Assembly: GCF_000271485.2 (NCBI RefSeq)
Contig: NZ_AKVN02000001.1
Coordinates: forward strand, 4,656,501-4,720,500
Length of the DNA stretch: 64,000 nucleotides
Direction of reading: 5' to 3'
Source of the DNA: Pelosinus fermentans DSM 17108
GTDB taxonomy: Bacteria; Bacillota; Negativicutes; DSM-13327
This document shows, piece after piece, positions 18,475 to 27,867 of the stretch. A model generated the notes under the pieces. That model saw only the letters and a list, made by a program, of their open reading frames with translations, had not been told where the DNA came from and did no database searches. The first letter of the stretch is position 1. The number at the start of each line of letters is the position of its first letter. Both the position numbers and the translations under genes were made by a program.

Positions 18475-18527
18475 GAATGGGGCTGTCGCACTAAAATAAT
18501 TGTATTGATATGCGACAGCCCCCATTC
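18475..18527. repeat. Near-perfect inverted repeat
   Basis: Arms GGGGCTGTCGCA (18479-18490) and its exact complement (18511-18522) extend to GAATGGGG with one extra base on the right. No T-run follows on either strand, so it looks more like an insertion remnant or dispersed element than a terminator. It marks the upstream edge of the operon region. Confidence 0.6.
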
Positions 18528-18551
18528 ACAGGAGACGATTTTATTCAATGA

Positions 18552-18765
18552 TTGAAAAAAGCTAAACAAACTTTACGGATGAAATCGGATGCCATTATAG
18601 CTTTAATCACACGTATTGACGATCATTTGGACGAGCTATAAATATAATTTTAGATGCATTCACTCATGTAATTGTTATCGGTATGGGAAAACCCGGCCAT
18701 ATCGTGCGCAAAATCGCAGCCACTCTCCAAAGTACTGGGATACCCGCTTTTTTTTACCCTCTGAA
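18552..18765 (+). pseudogene. kdsD/kpsF (arabinose-5-phosphate isomerase) N-terminal fossil
   Basis: Two frames read as the beginning of a KpsF/KdsD-type SIS protein: LRMKSDAIIALITRIDDHLDEL, a stop-containing gap, then VIVIGMGKPGHIVRKIAATL followed by QSTGIPAFF. The remaining ~250 residues are missing. KdsD makes arabinose-5-phosphate for the lipopolysaccharide sugar Kdo, in keeping with a diderm host. It is a fragment left by rearrangement. Confidence 0.68.
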
Positions 18766-18838
18766 GGAATACAAAGGGTTATTTATAATGTTCCATAAGG
18801 TGAGGCGCAAAAATATAATATTAAGTTATAATGGGAGC

Positions 18839-18961
18839 ATGAACAAGAGAAATAATTATTCATCAGAATTTAAAACCAAAGTCGTATTGAAAGTTCTCCA
18901 CGAGGAGTCCACAATGAATGAGATTGCTGCAAAACATGATTTAAACCCTGTTATCGAGTGA
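18839..18961 (+). pseudogene. IS3-family OrfA N-terminal fragment
   Basis: Forty residues (YSSEFKTKVVLKVLHEES, then NEIAAKHDLNP) match the helix-turn-helix of IS3-family OrfA proteins, then a stop. No OrfB follows. A truncated transposase remnant. Confidence 0.65.
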
Positions 18962-19368
18962 CTTACAGTATCTAGATTCTCATTTTTAGATTCTGGTTTT
19001 AGGTCTAATGATGGACTTTTATCTTTTCTTTTCTCACATTTTGCTTACAGCGCAAGATGCTTAATTGATATATATACTTAAATATTGCCCGAAGGCACCT
19101 ATAAATTAGAAATCATTGTCAATCCGGATTGAAAGTGATTTCTAAGTAGTAAACATCATAATTTTCCTTAAAAATTGGATGTCCGAAACAAAAAAATAAA
19201 AGAATTGAAAAATAGATTGTCAGGTATCTTTGCTATCGTATCGGAAGAATGGATGAAAGTATCCAGTTTGTCATTCAAATAAAGACTTTTTACCGGGAGT
19301 TCATTTCCAATACTGGCTTTATCGTTGGCTTCCTGGTATAATATTCAATAAAATAATTTTTTTATAAC

Positions 19369-20166
19369 TATGTCCGATCAGATGGCTACTTTTGAAAATC
19401 GTATAGCAGAGCTAGACAAAGGACAAGGGCAACCGTCTTCATGATACGAGAACTTTTCGGTAAAGTTCGGAAAAAGTAGCGTCTCTTTTATTAGGCAGGT
19501 ATCTCTTTTGGAAGAGAGGCATTTGTCTTTAATGAAGCGTAAGCAAAGTGACCAGACCTAAAACAAAAAACTAATAATTACCGGACAAACCCAGGGAAAG
19601 GAACAGCGAAAAGAACGATTACAAAATCTTTCGCATAAAAAAATATACAGGCGAGATTATAGCATTGTCAAACCTGCGGCGATGAACAGATATTAGGTAA
19701 TAAATTAGCACGTCGAAGTAGAGTCTATTCCGGTAGAATCGCACATGTAGTTATATAACACCGTTTAATATGGAAGTATCCGATTCGAGTTCTGAGTATC
19801 AGTCCAACTAAAAAGCCTTCTTTAGAGGCATTTCACTCATAGGTTGTATCTGCTCGACAGAAAGTGCCGCCAAAGTCAGTAATCAGCAAAATAGGTATGA
19901 AAAAACAAAAGATGACTAATGAATTATCTTAAGACGGAAACTGTTCGATTTCCAACACCTAGCATAAACCCATATAGGGATTGCAAAAACGGCTTTTTAG
20001 TGATAGCTCCTAGGGTGTCGCCTGCAAATGGTACCGGATATAGAGCTACTTAATTGAAACAGCGGCTAATGATTTTAATCCTTATGCATTTATTATTCAT
20101 CTTGAAGGATTTGCCAGGATACCCTTTATGCAAACCCCTGAAATTCCAGAAAATTACCTTCCGTAG
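19369..20166 (+). pseudogene. Degenerate IS66 TnpC transposase remnant
   Basis: No long frame survives, but pieces in order recall IS66 TnpC: an N-terminal MSDQMATFENRIAEL, then ELFGKVRKK (compare LFGKSSEK), CQTCGDEQILGNKL with an EVESIPVE piece in another frame, and finally NDFNPYAFIIHLEGF with PEIPENYLP at the C-terminus. The element is heavily decayed with many stops and indels. The preceding 18962-19368 holds nothing I recognise. Confidence 0.5.
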
Positions 20167-20168
20167 AC

Positions 20169-20211
20169 AGAGCAAACCTTGACGTATAACACTACGTCAA
20201 GGTTTGGCTCT
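20169..20211 (+). terminator. Stem-loop terminator
   Basis: Arms AGAGCAAACCTTGACGTA and its complement (one mismatch or bulge) surround six bases; a T-rich stretch follows on the plus strand. It separates the IS66 remnant from the methyltransferase gene. The next 270 bp before 20484 hold no gene that I see. Confidence 0.6.
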
Positions 20212-20483
20212 ATTGTTATCTACTTTTATTGTTGACGCTTAGAAAAAGTTACTTTTCTTTGACCAGCAGTTCTCACTTGAACATTGCTTTAAAACTTAAC
20301 TTCATTGCTGATGAAAATATCCCTGGCTTCGAGAGATTATTTTCTTATTCCATATAATTACATTATCCCATAACATGTCACGAAAACAATAATAGGCACT
20401 AGTAAATAATTTGACTATGTGGAAGACATTTTTAACTATCCTTGTATTCCAAATAATGAGATCAAAAGATAGGACGTGAAGCT

Positions 20484-21215
20484 ATGAACCAGGTACAAGT
20501 GCACTACGAAAACCTCTTGGCTGAACACTACACATGGATGCTAGGAGATTATAGGTCTAAGGTGCAAGATAACATAACTTTCTTCAAAAAACATAAAATA
20601 CTACCACAAGGGAACGCCCGAGCTATTGATCTAGGATGTGGTAGCGGATTTCAATCTATCGCTCTAGCTGATATGGGGTTCTGGGTACTTAGCATCGATT
20701 TTAGCGACTTATTGCTAAAGGAATTAGAAACTCATCGCAAGAACCGTACTATAAAAACTGTCCAAGCAGATTTACTGAACTTTAATCAGTATTACTTTTA
20801 TGATGCTCCCGAAGTGATTATCTGCATGGGGGACACTTTAACACATTTGGACTCTTTAGATTCTGTAGTCACCCTTTTAGAACGCGTTAAGATCATTCTT
20901 AACCACGGCGGTCGATTTGTAATTACCTACCGGGACATGACACATGAATTGACAGGGCTCGATCGATTTAATTCTCTACGTAGCGACGAAAACAAAATTA
21001 TGACCAACTTTTTGGAATACCGGCCGGAATATGTAATAGTCCATGATTTAATCTACATCAAGTCTCTCGGCAATTGGGTTTTACACAAAAGCAGCTACAA
21101 AAAGCTTCGTATTAATATAACTTGGCTTAAGGAACATCTCACCAACTTAAACATGAGCGTCGAATATGAAGGAACCGAAAAAGGTTTTACCATTCTTATT
21201 GCTTCTAAGATGTAA
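20484..21215 (+). CDS. Class I SAM-dependent methyltransferase
   Basis: A 243-residue Rossmann methyltransferase. SAM motif I is AIDLGCGSGFQSIALA at about residues 50-65; VLSIDFS is the acidic end of beta-2, TVQADLLNF and VIICMGDTLTHL follow, and GGRFVITYRDM is beta-4/5. Substrate unknown. The ribosome site is weak (AGGACGTGAAG). It lies in the island but on the opposite strand from the nucleoside-like operon; a SAM-using enzyme would fit with the SAH-recycling genes there, though this link is only by proximity. Confidence 0.82.
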   Translation: MNQVQVHYENLLAEHYTWMLGDYRSKVQDNITFFKKHKILPQGNARAIDLGCGSGFQSIALADMGFWVLSIDFSDLLLKELETHRKNRTIKTVQADLLNFNQYYFYDAPEVIICMGDTLTHLDSLDSVVTLLERVKIILNHGGRFVITYRDMTHELTGLDRFNSLRSDENKIMTNFLEYRPEYVIVHDLIYIKSLGNWVLHKSSYKKLRINITWLKEHLTNLNMSVEYEGTEKGFTILIASKM

Positions 21216-21295
21216 AATAACATCCTTGACCTTACCGCGATTTTATTGACACCAAGAACGTGTAGTATAATGTAAACACGGGAGGTGTCCAAAGA

Positions 21296-21578
21296 ATGAA
21301 AACATTTGACAAAGAATATAAGTTAATGGCGGTTAAGCGAGTTAAAGAAAGCGGTAAGCCCTTAGCAGAGGTAGCACGAGAGTTAGACCTAAGCCCCAAC
21401 ACCCTGCACGGATGGATGAGCAAGTTTGGCAAGCATGGTGAGAATGCCTTCTCGGTAGTGGCCATCTGCATGATGCCGATGAAAAATTACGCAAATTACG
21501 CAAAGAAGTCCTCGATTTGAAAGAGGAAAACGCTATCCTAAAAAAGGCGGCCACCTACTTTGAGACACTAAGGAACGC
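21296..21578 (+). pseudogene. IS3-family OrfA, frameshifted and cut by an IS
   Basis: The frame begins MKTFDKEYKLMAVKRVKESG with LAEVARELDLSPNTLHGWM, a typical OrfA helix-turn-helix, preceded by a GGGAGG ribosome site. After a shift near 21460 it continues as DEKLRKLRKEVLDLKEENAI with LKKAATYF, the coiled coil of OrfA. The second IS1182-like element begins directly after it and OrfB is absent. Confidence 0.72.
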
Positions 21579-23219
21579 CAGAGTGTGCGAAAACAATCGC
21601 TCTAAAACGCTCTAAAAATAACACCTAAAGGCATGAATATCAAAGGTTAAATGATATAATAGAGATATGTAAAATTCATGCATTCGAGGTGTATCATGTC
21701 ACGATATATTACCAATAACACGAACAGAAATCAAATAAGTCTATTACCGATGTCGCTTGACGAAATGATAAGTGAAGACAATCCAGTGCGTGTAATAGAT
21801 ATCTTTGCCGATAATATAAACTTTAACGAGATGGGTTTCAAATATGCAAATACAAAAATGACAGGACGCAAACCGTATAGCCCTGCAGATATGCTTAAAT
21901 TGTATCTTTATGGATATTTCAATGGGATAAGAACCTCACGCAAACTGGAAACGGAATGTAAGAGAAATATAGAACTTATGTGGTTGTTAAATGAATTAAA
22001 ACCAGATTATCGTACTATTGCTGATTTTCGCAAGGATAATATCACTCTGGTCAAAGATATCTTCAAACACTTTTCTCTTTTGTGCAATGAACTAGGTCTA
22101 CATAGCAAAGAGATTGTAGCGATAGATGGCAGTAAATTCAGGGCAAATAACGCTCGAAAGAAGAACCTGACCAAGGGCAAAATTGCCAAAATGTTAGCAT
22201 ATTTTGAACAAGCTGCCGAGCGTTATTTGGAGCTATTAGAACATAGTGATGATAAGGATAGCAATAATACTGTTACATATAGCAAAGAAGAACTACAACT
22301 AAAATTAGCCAATGCAACTCAGCGTATTCATGATCTGACTAAGCTCAAACAGCATGTGAACGAGAACGGCGAAGTTTCTTTCACGGATAAAGATGCAAGA
22401 CTTATGGGTGTTAATAATATGGGCTTTGAAGTATCATACAACATGCAAACTGCTGTTGAGGCGAAGAATCATCTGATTGTTGCTGCTGATATTACCAATA
22501 GTCCAGCTGACCAAGGACAACTTTACGAAATGGCAACCCAAGCTAAACAACAACTTGGTGTAAATGATATAACAGTGCTTGCGGATAAAGGTTACTATAA
22601 TGGAGAATGTCTTGAAAAGTGCGAACAAGACAACATAATTGCAATTGTCTCTAAGCAAAACCCGCCTTCGAGCACAGGTAATGCAGATTACACTTTAGAT
22701 AAGTTCAAGTATGCCCCCGAAAAGGATTGTTATATTTGCCCTCAAGGTGAAGCACTTTGTAACGTAAGTAGTGATGACACAAAAGAAAAACTCTATCGTA
22801 GTAAAGCATGTAAAACTTGTCTACATAAAGATCAGTGCACAAAAAATAAGCGGGGTCGACAAAATAGTACATGGAGAATATCACGAAGTGATGGCTCGTA
22901 CGGATGAGCGACTAGTTAATAATATAAAACTATATAAACAACGGCAGATGATAGTTGAGCATCCATTTGGTACAATAAAGCGTACTTTTGGATATACATA
23001 CTTCTTGTTACGTGGAATTGAAAAAGTGAAAGGCGAGGCGGTTATGCATTGTTTAATGTATAACCTAAAACGCGTGCTCAATATATTAGGAACTGACAGA
23101 TTGATTGCGGCAATTAGGAAGTTTTCAGAGCTTCCTTTGGAATACACCGCTATTTTTCTTGAAAATCTGCAATATTGGCTAAGATTGATACTCAAATTTG
23201 ATCGTTTTTGCACACTCTG
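21579..23219 (+). mobile_element. IS1182-like insertion sequence, copy B
   Basis: About 1.64 kb bounded by inverted repeats CAGAGTGTGCGAAAACAATC (left) and CAGAGTGTGCAAAAACGATC (complement of the right end). It differs in sequence from copy A at 7139. The left side abuts an IS3 remnant and the right side abuts the truncated regulator repeat, so it sits at the right junction of the island. No clear target duplication seen. Confidence 0.85.
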
Positions 23220-23220
23220 A
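21696..23220 (+). pseudogene. IS1182-family transposase with one frameshift
   Basis: Starting at ATG 21696 behind GAGGTG, the first frame gives about 390 residues (SRYITNNTNRNQISLLP, GRKPYSPADMLKLYLYGY, AIDGSKFRANNARKKN, TVLADKGYYNGE, CLHKDQCTKNKRGR). Around 22860, in a short A-run, the frame changes to KIVHGEYHEVMARTDERL, and the rest (VEHPFGTIKRTFG, GEAVMHCLMYNLKRVLN) reads to 23220. A one-base indel has probably inactivated it. The DDE residues are otherwise in place. Confidence 0.82.
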
Positions 23221-23953
23221 CGTCCCCATCGTCCATGATAGCCTCCAAATGAGATACTTGGAAAATTTTTTCCGCCATAGGATTAAAAATCGTAATTCGA
23301 TCATTGGTATCCGTTGCAATAATACCTTCTGCTGACGTATCAATCACAGTGCCTAATAACTCTGCTTTCTCTTGTTCTTCCCGCCGGATATGTGCAATTA
23401 ATGCTGCTTCATTGATGGCTTTATAAATCGCTTCTTTGCCAGACTGAATCAATGCCCCCTGTACACCAATACGTGCCGCTAATTTCGTTGATATTGCATC
23501 ACCAACGATGAGCTCTACGCCGTTTTCTACTGCAGCAGCAATTTTTTCCGGAGCCTCATTTTCATTTTTCAAAGCAATTTCCACAAAAGTTATGCCCAGC
23601 AGCGTTGCTAAATCCTCACAGCCATAAATCACATTTTCAAACCCTGCGATACCGATTTTTTCAGGATACTCAGTGCTTTGCCTTAATGCACGCAGCACAT
23701 CCATTACAGTAACCTGGATATGCACAGTCGGTATATTTACATTTTTTTTAATCAAGCTAGCCGTACCGCCACGGCTGACAATCACTTCAACACCGTCTTC
23801 CACCGCCTGCTTAACGATTGCAATGCATTCTTGCAGATCTCCCTTGACTACTTTAATGAGATGAGACGAATCAGCAAACCGCTCGGCTACCACTTCCTCC
23901 GCCAACTTTGCTAAACCCGCAAATGGTGCTACAAATAAAATCCTTGCCTCCAC
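23192..23953 (-). pseudogene. Truncated sigma-54 regulator: PrpR_N domain and start of PAS only
   Basis: The frame from GTG 23953 is almost identical to the first ~240 residues of the activator at 3950-5854 (differences include [11 protein letters not shown] for QEKI and TNDRITIF for TNER). After SHLEAI it runs for 14 foreign residues into the end of IS1182 copy B and stops. The AAA+ and DNA-binding domains are missing, so it cannot activate transcription. Promoter region and ribosome site are retained, so a stable orphan sensor fragment may still be made. Confidence 0.85.
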
Positions 23954-24689
23954 AATTGACTACCTCACTTTTAACTCCAGTAATTAACCATCAATCAAAA
24001 TTTTTTCAACAAACAGCGCGCAGAATTTTCTATTACCCTTATACTAACCTGAAACTTGCCATCAAGTCAAAATAAGTAATACTTGAAATAGAAAGAACAG
24101 CAATCTATAATTTATTTATGTTTTTATTAGAACAAACAGCATCAATCCTAACAGATCAACCCCTATTTCGAAGATATATCTACGCACCATTAAGAAGGAG
24201 CTGGTACTATGATTTATACTTGCACAATTGATACTGCATTAGGCGCGATGACAGCATCTGCTGAAAATGGAGCGCTAACCGGTTTATGGTTTATTGGACA
24301 AAAGTACTATCCATCCAAGACAGGTACATGGGCTGAGGAGTTCAACTATGCTGTTTTCGAGACACTGCGGCTTTGGCTAGAGGAGTATTTTTCAGGTAAT
24401 CATCCTATGCTCAACCTTAAGATTGAACCTCAAGGAACTCCTTTTCAAAAAGCGGTTTGGGACATCCTTTTAAAAATCCCATCCGGCCAAGTTACTACTT
24501 ACGGTGAAATTGCAAAGAAGCTTGCCATTATGCAGGGACTATCTTCTATGTCTGCACAAGCTGTAGGGGGCGCTGTTGGGCATAATCCTATTTCCATACT
24601 CATTCCATGCCACAGAGTTATAGGATCCAATGGAAGCTTAACCGGCTATGCAGGAGGTATTGATAAAAAGAAAGCTTTACTTCAGCTTG
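23237..24689. repeat. Right copy of the 1.45 kb direct repeat
   Basis: Same orientation as the stretch 5140-6594. Here the regulator gene is cut at its 3' side at about 23237, while the methyltransferase gene is complete. Differences between the copies are clustered at the 23237 end (roughly a dozen in the first 190 bases) and become sparse afterwards. Confidence 0.9.
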
Positions 24690-24730
24690 AACATGGAAAG
24701 CCGCTGTTTATTGATGAAAACGGAAACTAA
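24209..24730 (+). CDS. ogt: O6-alkylguanine-DNA alkyltransferase, intact copy
   Basis: A 173-residue DNA repair methyltransferase. The helix-turn-helix region carries IPSGQVTTYGEIAKKL, followed by AVGGAVGHNPISILIPCHRV with the acceptor cysteine, and SNGSLTGYAGG. These are canonical residues, and the C-terminus is complete, unlike the copy at 6114. AAGGAG precedes the ATG at good spacing. This is the copy expected to be active. Confidence 0.93.
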   Translation: MIYTCTIDTALGAMTASAENGALTGLWFIGQKYYPSKTGTWAEEFNYAVFETLRLWLEEYFSGNHPMLNLKIEPQGTPFQKAVWDILLKIPSGQVTTYGEIAKKLAIMQGLSSMSAQAVGGAVGHNPISILIPCHRVIGSNGSLTGYAGGIDKKKALLQLEHGKPLFIDENGN

Positions 24731-24811
24731 AGTAATTCATCTTTAACGTAATAAATAACTCTGGAGCATTCCTTTTTTTGGCTCAACACCAAAATGTCCA
24801 CTTGACACTAT

Positions 24812-24901
24812 TGTCATTGCGAGGAGGCGACAGACGACGTGGCAATCTCTACTGCCACCCAGCTTGCTATTTGAGATTGCCGCGCTCCGCTCGCAATGAC
24901 A
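24812..24901. repeat. 90-bp dispersed palindromic element
   Basis: Outer arms TGTCATTGCGAG/CTCGCAATGACA and inner arms with GGCAATCTC/GAGATTGCC form a long imperfect hairpin. Such elements are widespread intergenic repeats in bacteria and produce spurious short frames. A shortened relative lies at 35024-35050. It lies between the ogt stop and the terminator at 24980. Confidence 0.75.
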
Positions 24902-24979
24902 GAACATCAAGTATACTTTCTGGTGAAGACCCCTTTTTTTATCAAGCTGCTTTTTTAATCTCATCATATAACAGATATA

Positions 24980-25027
24980 ATAATGAGAAGGGAATCACTT
25001 ATTGGCGAGTGATTCCCTTCTCATTAT
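24980..25027. terminator. Bidirectional 20-bp stem terminator
   Basis: Two perfect 20-base arms (ATAATGAGAAGGGAATCACT and complement) around an eight-base loop. It lies between the convergent ogt and M20 amidohydrolase genes and could serve both; the right side leads into CCTTTTATA. Confidence 0.82.
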
Positions 25028-25064
25028 CCTTTTATACCATCCATTGCAATCGTGCATAGCTCTT

Positions 25065-26381
25065 TTAATCCGTTTGATTAAAGGAATTTAAAAATTCCAC
25101 ATATTTTTCTTTGGTCAGCAATGGTTTATAATCATGCAATATGTTCTCTGCTGCTTCGCCATCGCCATACAATAGGTCAATAATCGTCATCGCCAGCGCC
25201 TGAGCGGACTTAATATAAGCCGCATGAACATCAGCCACAACATATTCCTTACTATGCAGAGCACCTGATACACAGCCAAGCCAAGGATGTATCGTCGGCA
25301 TAATATGAGAAAGATCACCGGTATCGGTGCTGCCTGCTTCATGGGTTCCTTCAATTACCTGTGTTTGTCCGTATACCACTTCCGCATTGCCTCTAAACAC
25401 TTGATTCAGATCCTGGTTATTGTACATTGGCAAATAACCGGGTAAACTTTGAATAGACACTTCAGCGCCTACTGCATCCCCGCCAGCACGCAGGGCACGG
25501 TCAATTTTTCCATTGCTTTCTTGCAGTGCCTCCATAGTGGCAGCACGAACATAACTTTCCATGCGTACATCTTCAGGTATTACGTTGACTAAATCACCAC
25601 CTTGGGTAATGATCGGATGAAACCGCACGTAATCTTGTTCACGGAAAGTCTCCCGCTGGGCATTGACTCCCATTATGCCTAACATAGCTGCATTCAGAGC
25701 ATTAATTCCTTCTGAAGGCGCCATTGCGGCATGAGCAGCTTTACCTCGATACTTAACCAATTTGCCGATAAATCCATTACTGGTACTGCCAAGACGGATA
25801 AAACTATCAGCCTGGGTATTGGTGAGTAAATGAATTTGCAGGGCCATATCAATATCATCAAAAGCCCCCAGGTGAATCAATTCCTGCTTACCGCCAAGAT
25901 ATGTGATTTTACCTTCTTCACGAAGCTTGTTGCGATAGGAAATCTCAACATATTCTTCTGCCGGAACAGCGAAAAGCACTACATCTCCTGCTAAGTACTC
26001 CATGGCACCTGTTTCTAGTAACGCTCTGCCTACAGCCATCAATATTGCAATCTGAACGTTATGACCACAGCAATGAGCAGCACCGCTTAAAGGATCTGCG
26101 CCAGGATGAGCAGCACAAGTAACAGCATCAAGCTCACCGAGTATGGCAACGGTACGGTTCGATTTTCTACCTTTGAGACGTCCCTTGACACCAGTAAGTG
26201 CTAACCCTTTTTCATAAGATACGCCTAATTCACGAAATATTTCTTCTACCTTGGAAGCAGTCTTCGCTTCTTTAAAACCCAGCTCTGGTTCTTTATAGAT
26301 AGACTCTCCCAACGCAAGGATTTGTTCTTTACTTGCTTCTATTTCCTGACAAATCTTTTGTTTTAATTCTTCCTTTTTCAT
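25065..26381 (-). CDS. M20-family amidohydrolase (AbgB/IAA-hydrolase-like)
   Basis: A 438-residue zinc amidohydrolase of the M20D type. Metal-site features are GELDAVTC, AAHCCGHNVQIA, VPAEEYVE and a late GSTDTGDLSHIMPTIHPW; the dimerisation lid has YRGKAAHAAMAPSEGINAL. Such enzymes hydrolyse N-acyl amino acids or aminobenzoyl-glutamate-like amides. GGAGG precedes the ATG. It lies 29 bp after two membrane-protein genes, which probably import its substrate. Substrate unknown. Confidence 0.87.
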   Translation of the reverse strand: MKKEELKQKICQEIEASKEQILALGESIYKEPELGFKEAKTASKVEEIFRELGVSYEKGLALTGVKGRLKGRKSNRTVAILGELDAVTCAAHPGADPLSGAAHCCGHNVQIAILMAVGRALLETGAMEYLAGDVVLFAVPAEEYVEISYRNKLREEGKITYLGGKQELIHLGAFDDIDMALQIHLLTNTQADSFIRLGSTSNGFIGKLVKYRGKAAHAAMAPSEGINALNAAMLGIMGVNAQRETFREQDYVRFHPIITQGGDLVNVIPEDVRMESYVRAATMEALQESNGKIDRALRAGGDAVGAEVSIQSLPGYLPMYNNQDLNQVFRGNAEVVYGQTQVIEGTHEAGSTDTGDLSHIMPTIHPWLGCVSGALHSKEYVVADVHAAYIKSAQALAMTIIDLLYGDGEAAENILHDYKPLLTKEKYVEFLNSFNQTD

Positions 26382-26410
26382 AGTCTACCTCCAGCACCAT
26401 TTTTTTATAA

Positions 26411-26863
26411 TTAAATCGCGCCTTCCCATTTTAGGACAAATTGGGCAATAATCGCAGCAAATAAAAAAGTTCCCGTCATCACAGCCAATGTTACCGGTAC
26501 GATTTTCCAGGATAACTTTTTAAATAACTCGATATCTTTCCCTAATGATAAACCGGCATAGGCCAAGATAGGAGTGGTTACGGCTAAAAATTGCACCTTT
26601 TTTGTTATTTGGATCACCCATGCACTGCCGGGAAAGTTTGGGAGAGAAATAATAATGGCAACAATGGAAATCCAAAAAACCATAGGCAATTTATTCAGTC
26701 CAGGCACTTGGCTGACAGCCATTCCAATAAGACCAATCACAATAATGACAAGGACACCTAACAGGGAACTATACCAATCTACTTGATAGCCAATGACATT
26801 ACCAACTGCCATAAGCAATCCTGATAGTATCATGGCAACGGTCATATTCTGCAATTTATTCAT
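26411..26863 (-). CDS. Small integral membrane protein, partner of DUF3100 protein
   Basis: A 150-residue protein with about five hydrophobic segments (for example VAMILSGLLMAVGNVIG and VLVIIVIGLIGMAVS) and a C-terminal LGKDIELFKKLSWKIVPVTL. Its start codon shares one base with the upstream stop (TAATG), so it is translationally coupled to the DUF3100 gene and likely forms one transporter with it. I do not recognise the family with certainty. Confidence 0.75.
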   Translation of the reverse strand: MNKLQNMTVAMILSGLLMAVGNVIGYQVDWYSSLLGVLVIIVIGLIGMAVSQVPGLNKLPMVFWISIVAIIISLPNFPGSAWVIQITKKVQFLAVTTPILAYAGLSLGKDIELFKKLSWKIVPVTLAVMTGTFLFAAIIAQFVLKWEGAI

Positions 26864-27657
26864 TATGCCTTCTCCTTTGCAGTCTCTTTATCGCTCTGAA
26901 ACTTGCTTAAAAAATTGTACAGTTTGGTGGCCAATGGTAACGAAAAAAAGAGACTTACATAAATGCCCAAGATAGTAGACATTAAGTTCGCTGCCCCTGC
27001 ATAGGCCCGGATTTGCTGTTCCATATCCGGATAGGCTGCAATAATGGAACCAACTGAAGCAGCCATCATACTGCCGCTACCTACACCTGACCCCATAGCC
27101 AATGCATAGGGATGAAGAATTCCCAATTTAGCAACTACTCCGGTTAAAATCGACAGCCATACTGCGCCAACTAGCGTTCCGCAGATATATGTGGCCATTA
27201 CGCCCCGTCCTTCTGGCGAATCCAGTCCGAACTTCTCTGCAATGATGGCAATATTCGGTTCTCTGGCAACGGAATACGTAGCACCAATAGATTCTCTTCC
27301 CATCCTTAAAAATACAGCAATCGGCAAGCCTAATATGACCGTGCCGAAGAAATGGCCGATTTCTTGAAGGAGCAGCGCTCCTTTCGAATGAAACAGCAAG
27401 GATAAATTCGGTCCAATATCCAAGCCGATTTTAACAATTAAAAGCATCATAGCAATGGGCAAAATCCCAGCGGCCACTTCCATTTGCTTTGTTGATAGAA
27501 TTTTAAATTTAGGAAAACTGATGATGCCGCCAAGTACCAATGCATGCAGCAGCGGCAGCAAAATAATGAGACCATACTTTATAACTCCAAGGTTCTCTGA
27601 CATAACAACAATTATAAGTACCAAAAGATGAATTTTCCAATTACGCAAAATATCCAC
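26863..27657 (-). CDS. DUF3100-family membrane protein
   Basis: A 264-residue membrane protein with about eight hydrophobic segments. Conserved-looking loops are AREPNIAIIAEKFGLDSPEG and ALAMGSGVGSGSMMAASVG, the glycine/serine stretch recalling secondary carriers. It starts at GTG 27657 behind GGGAGTG. Together with the 150-residue partner and the M20 hydrolase it probably imports an amide or amino-acid conjugate. Function inferred only from context. Confidence 0.78.
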   Translation of the reverse strand: MDILRNWKIHLLVLIIVVMSENLGVIKYGLIILLPLLHALVLGGIISFPKFKILSTKQMEVAAGILPIAMMLLIVKIGLDIGPNLSLLFHSKGALLLQEIGHFFGTVILGLPIAVFLRMGRESIGATYSVAREPNIAIIAEKFGLDSPEGRGVMATYICGTLVGAVWLSILTGVVAKLGILHPYALAMGSGVGSGSMMAASVGSIIAAYPDMEQQIRAYAGAANLMSTILGIYVSLFFSLPLATKLYNFLSKFQSDKETAKEKA

Positions 27658-27829
27658 TACATCACTCCCAATTATTATAGAAATCTGTTTTCATGACATT
27701 TTTCTTTTGCAAATCACCTCTTTTATTTAAGGAATATATACGGTATTTTTCCTAAAATGATTATATAACAGCATGATTAGAAACAGCAAGTACCTTTGTA
27801 TCTCTTCAATTATTCTAAATGGAAAATAA

Positions 27830-27861
27830 GAGAATACCATGCAAAAAGCATAGGTATTCTC
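27830..27861 (-). terminator. Terminator of the regulator gene
   Basis: GAGAATACC arms with ATGC/GCAT inside and an A/T loop, six bases after the regulator stop codon; on the minus strand a T-rich tract follows. Confidence 0.75.
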
Positions 27862-27867
27862 GATAAA

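Noticed and set aside
22881-23213. 110-codon frame on the minus strand inside IS1182 copy B
   Set aside because: Antisense to a convincing transposase; no motif or ribosome site.
24743-25059. Short frames over the ogt-M20 gap on both strands
   Set aside because: They are translations of the 90-bp dispersed hairpin and the terminator; such products are a common annotation artefact.
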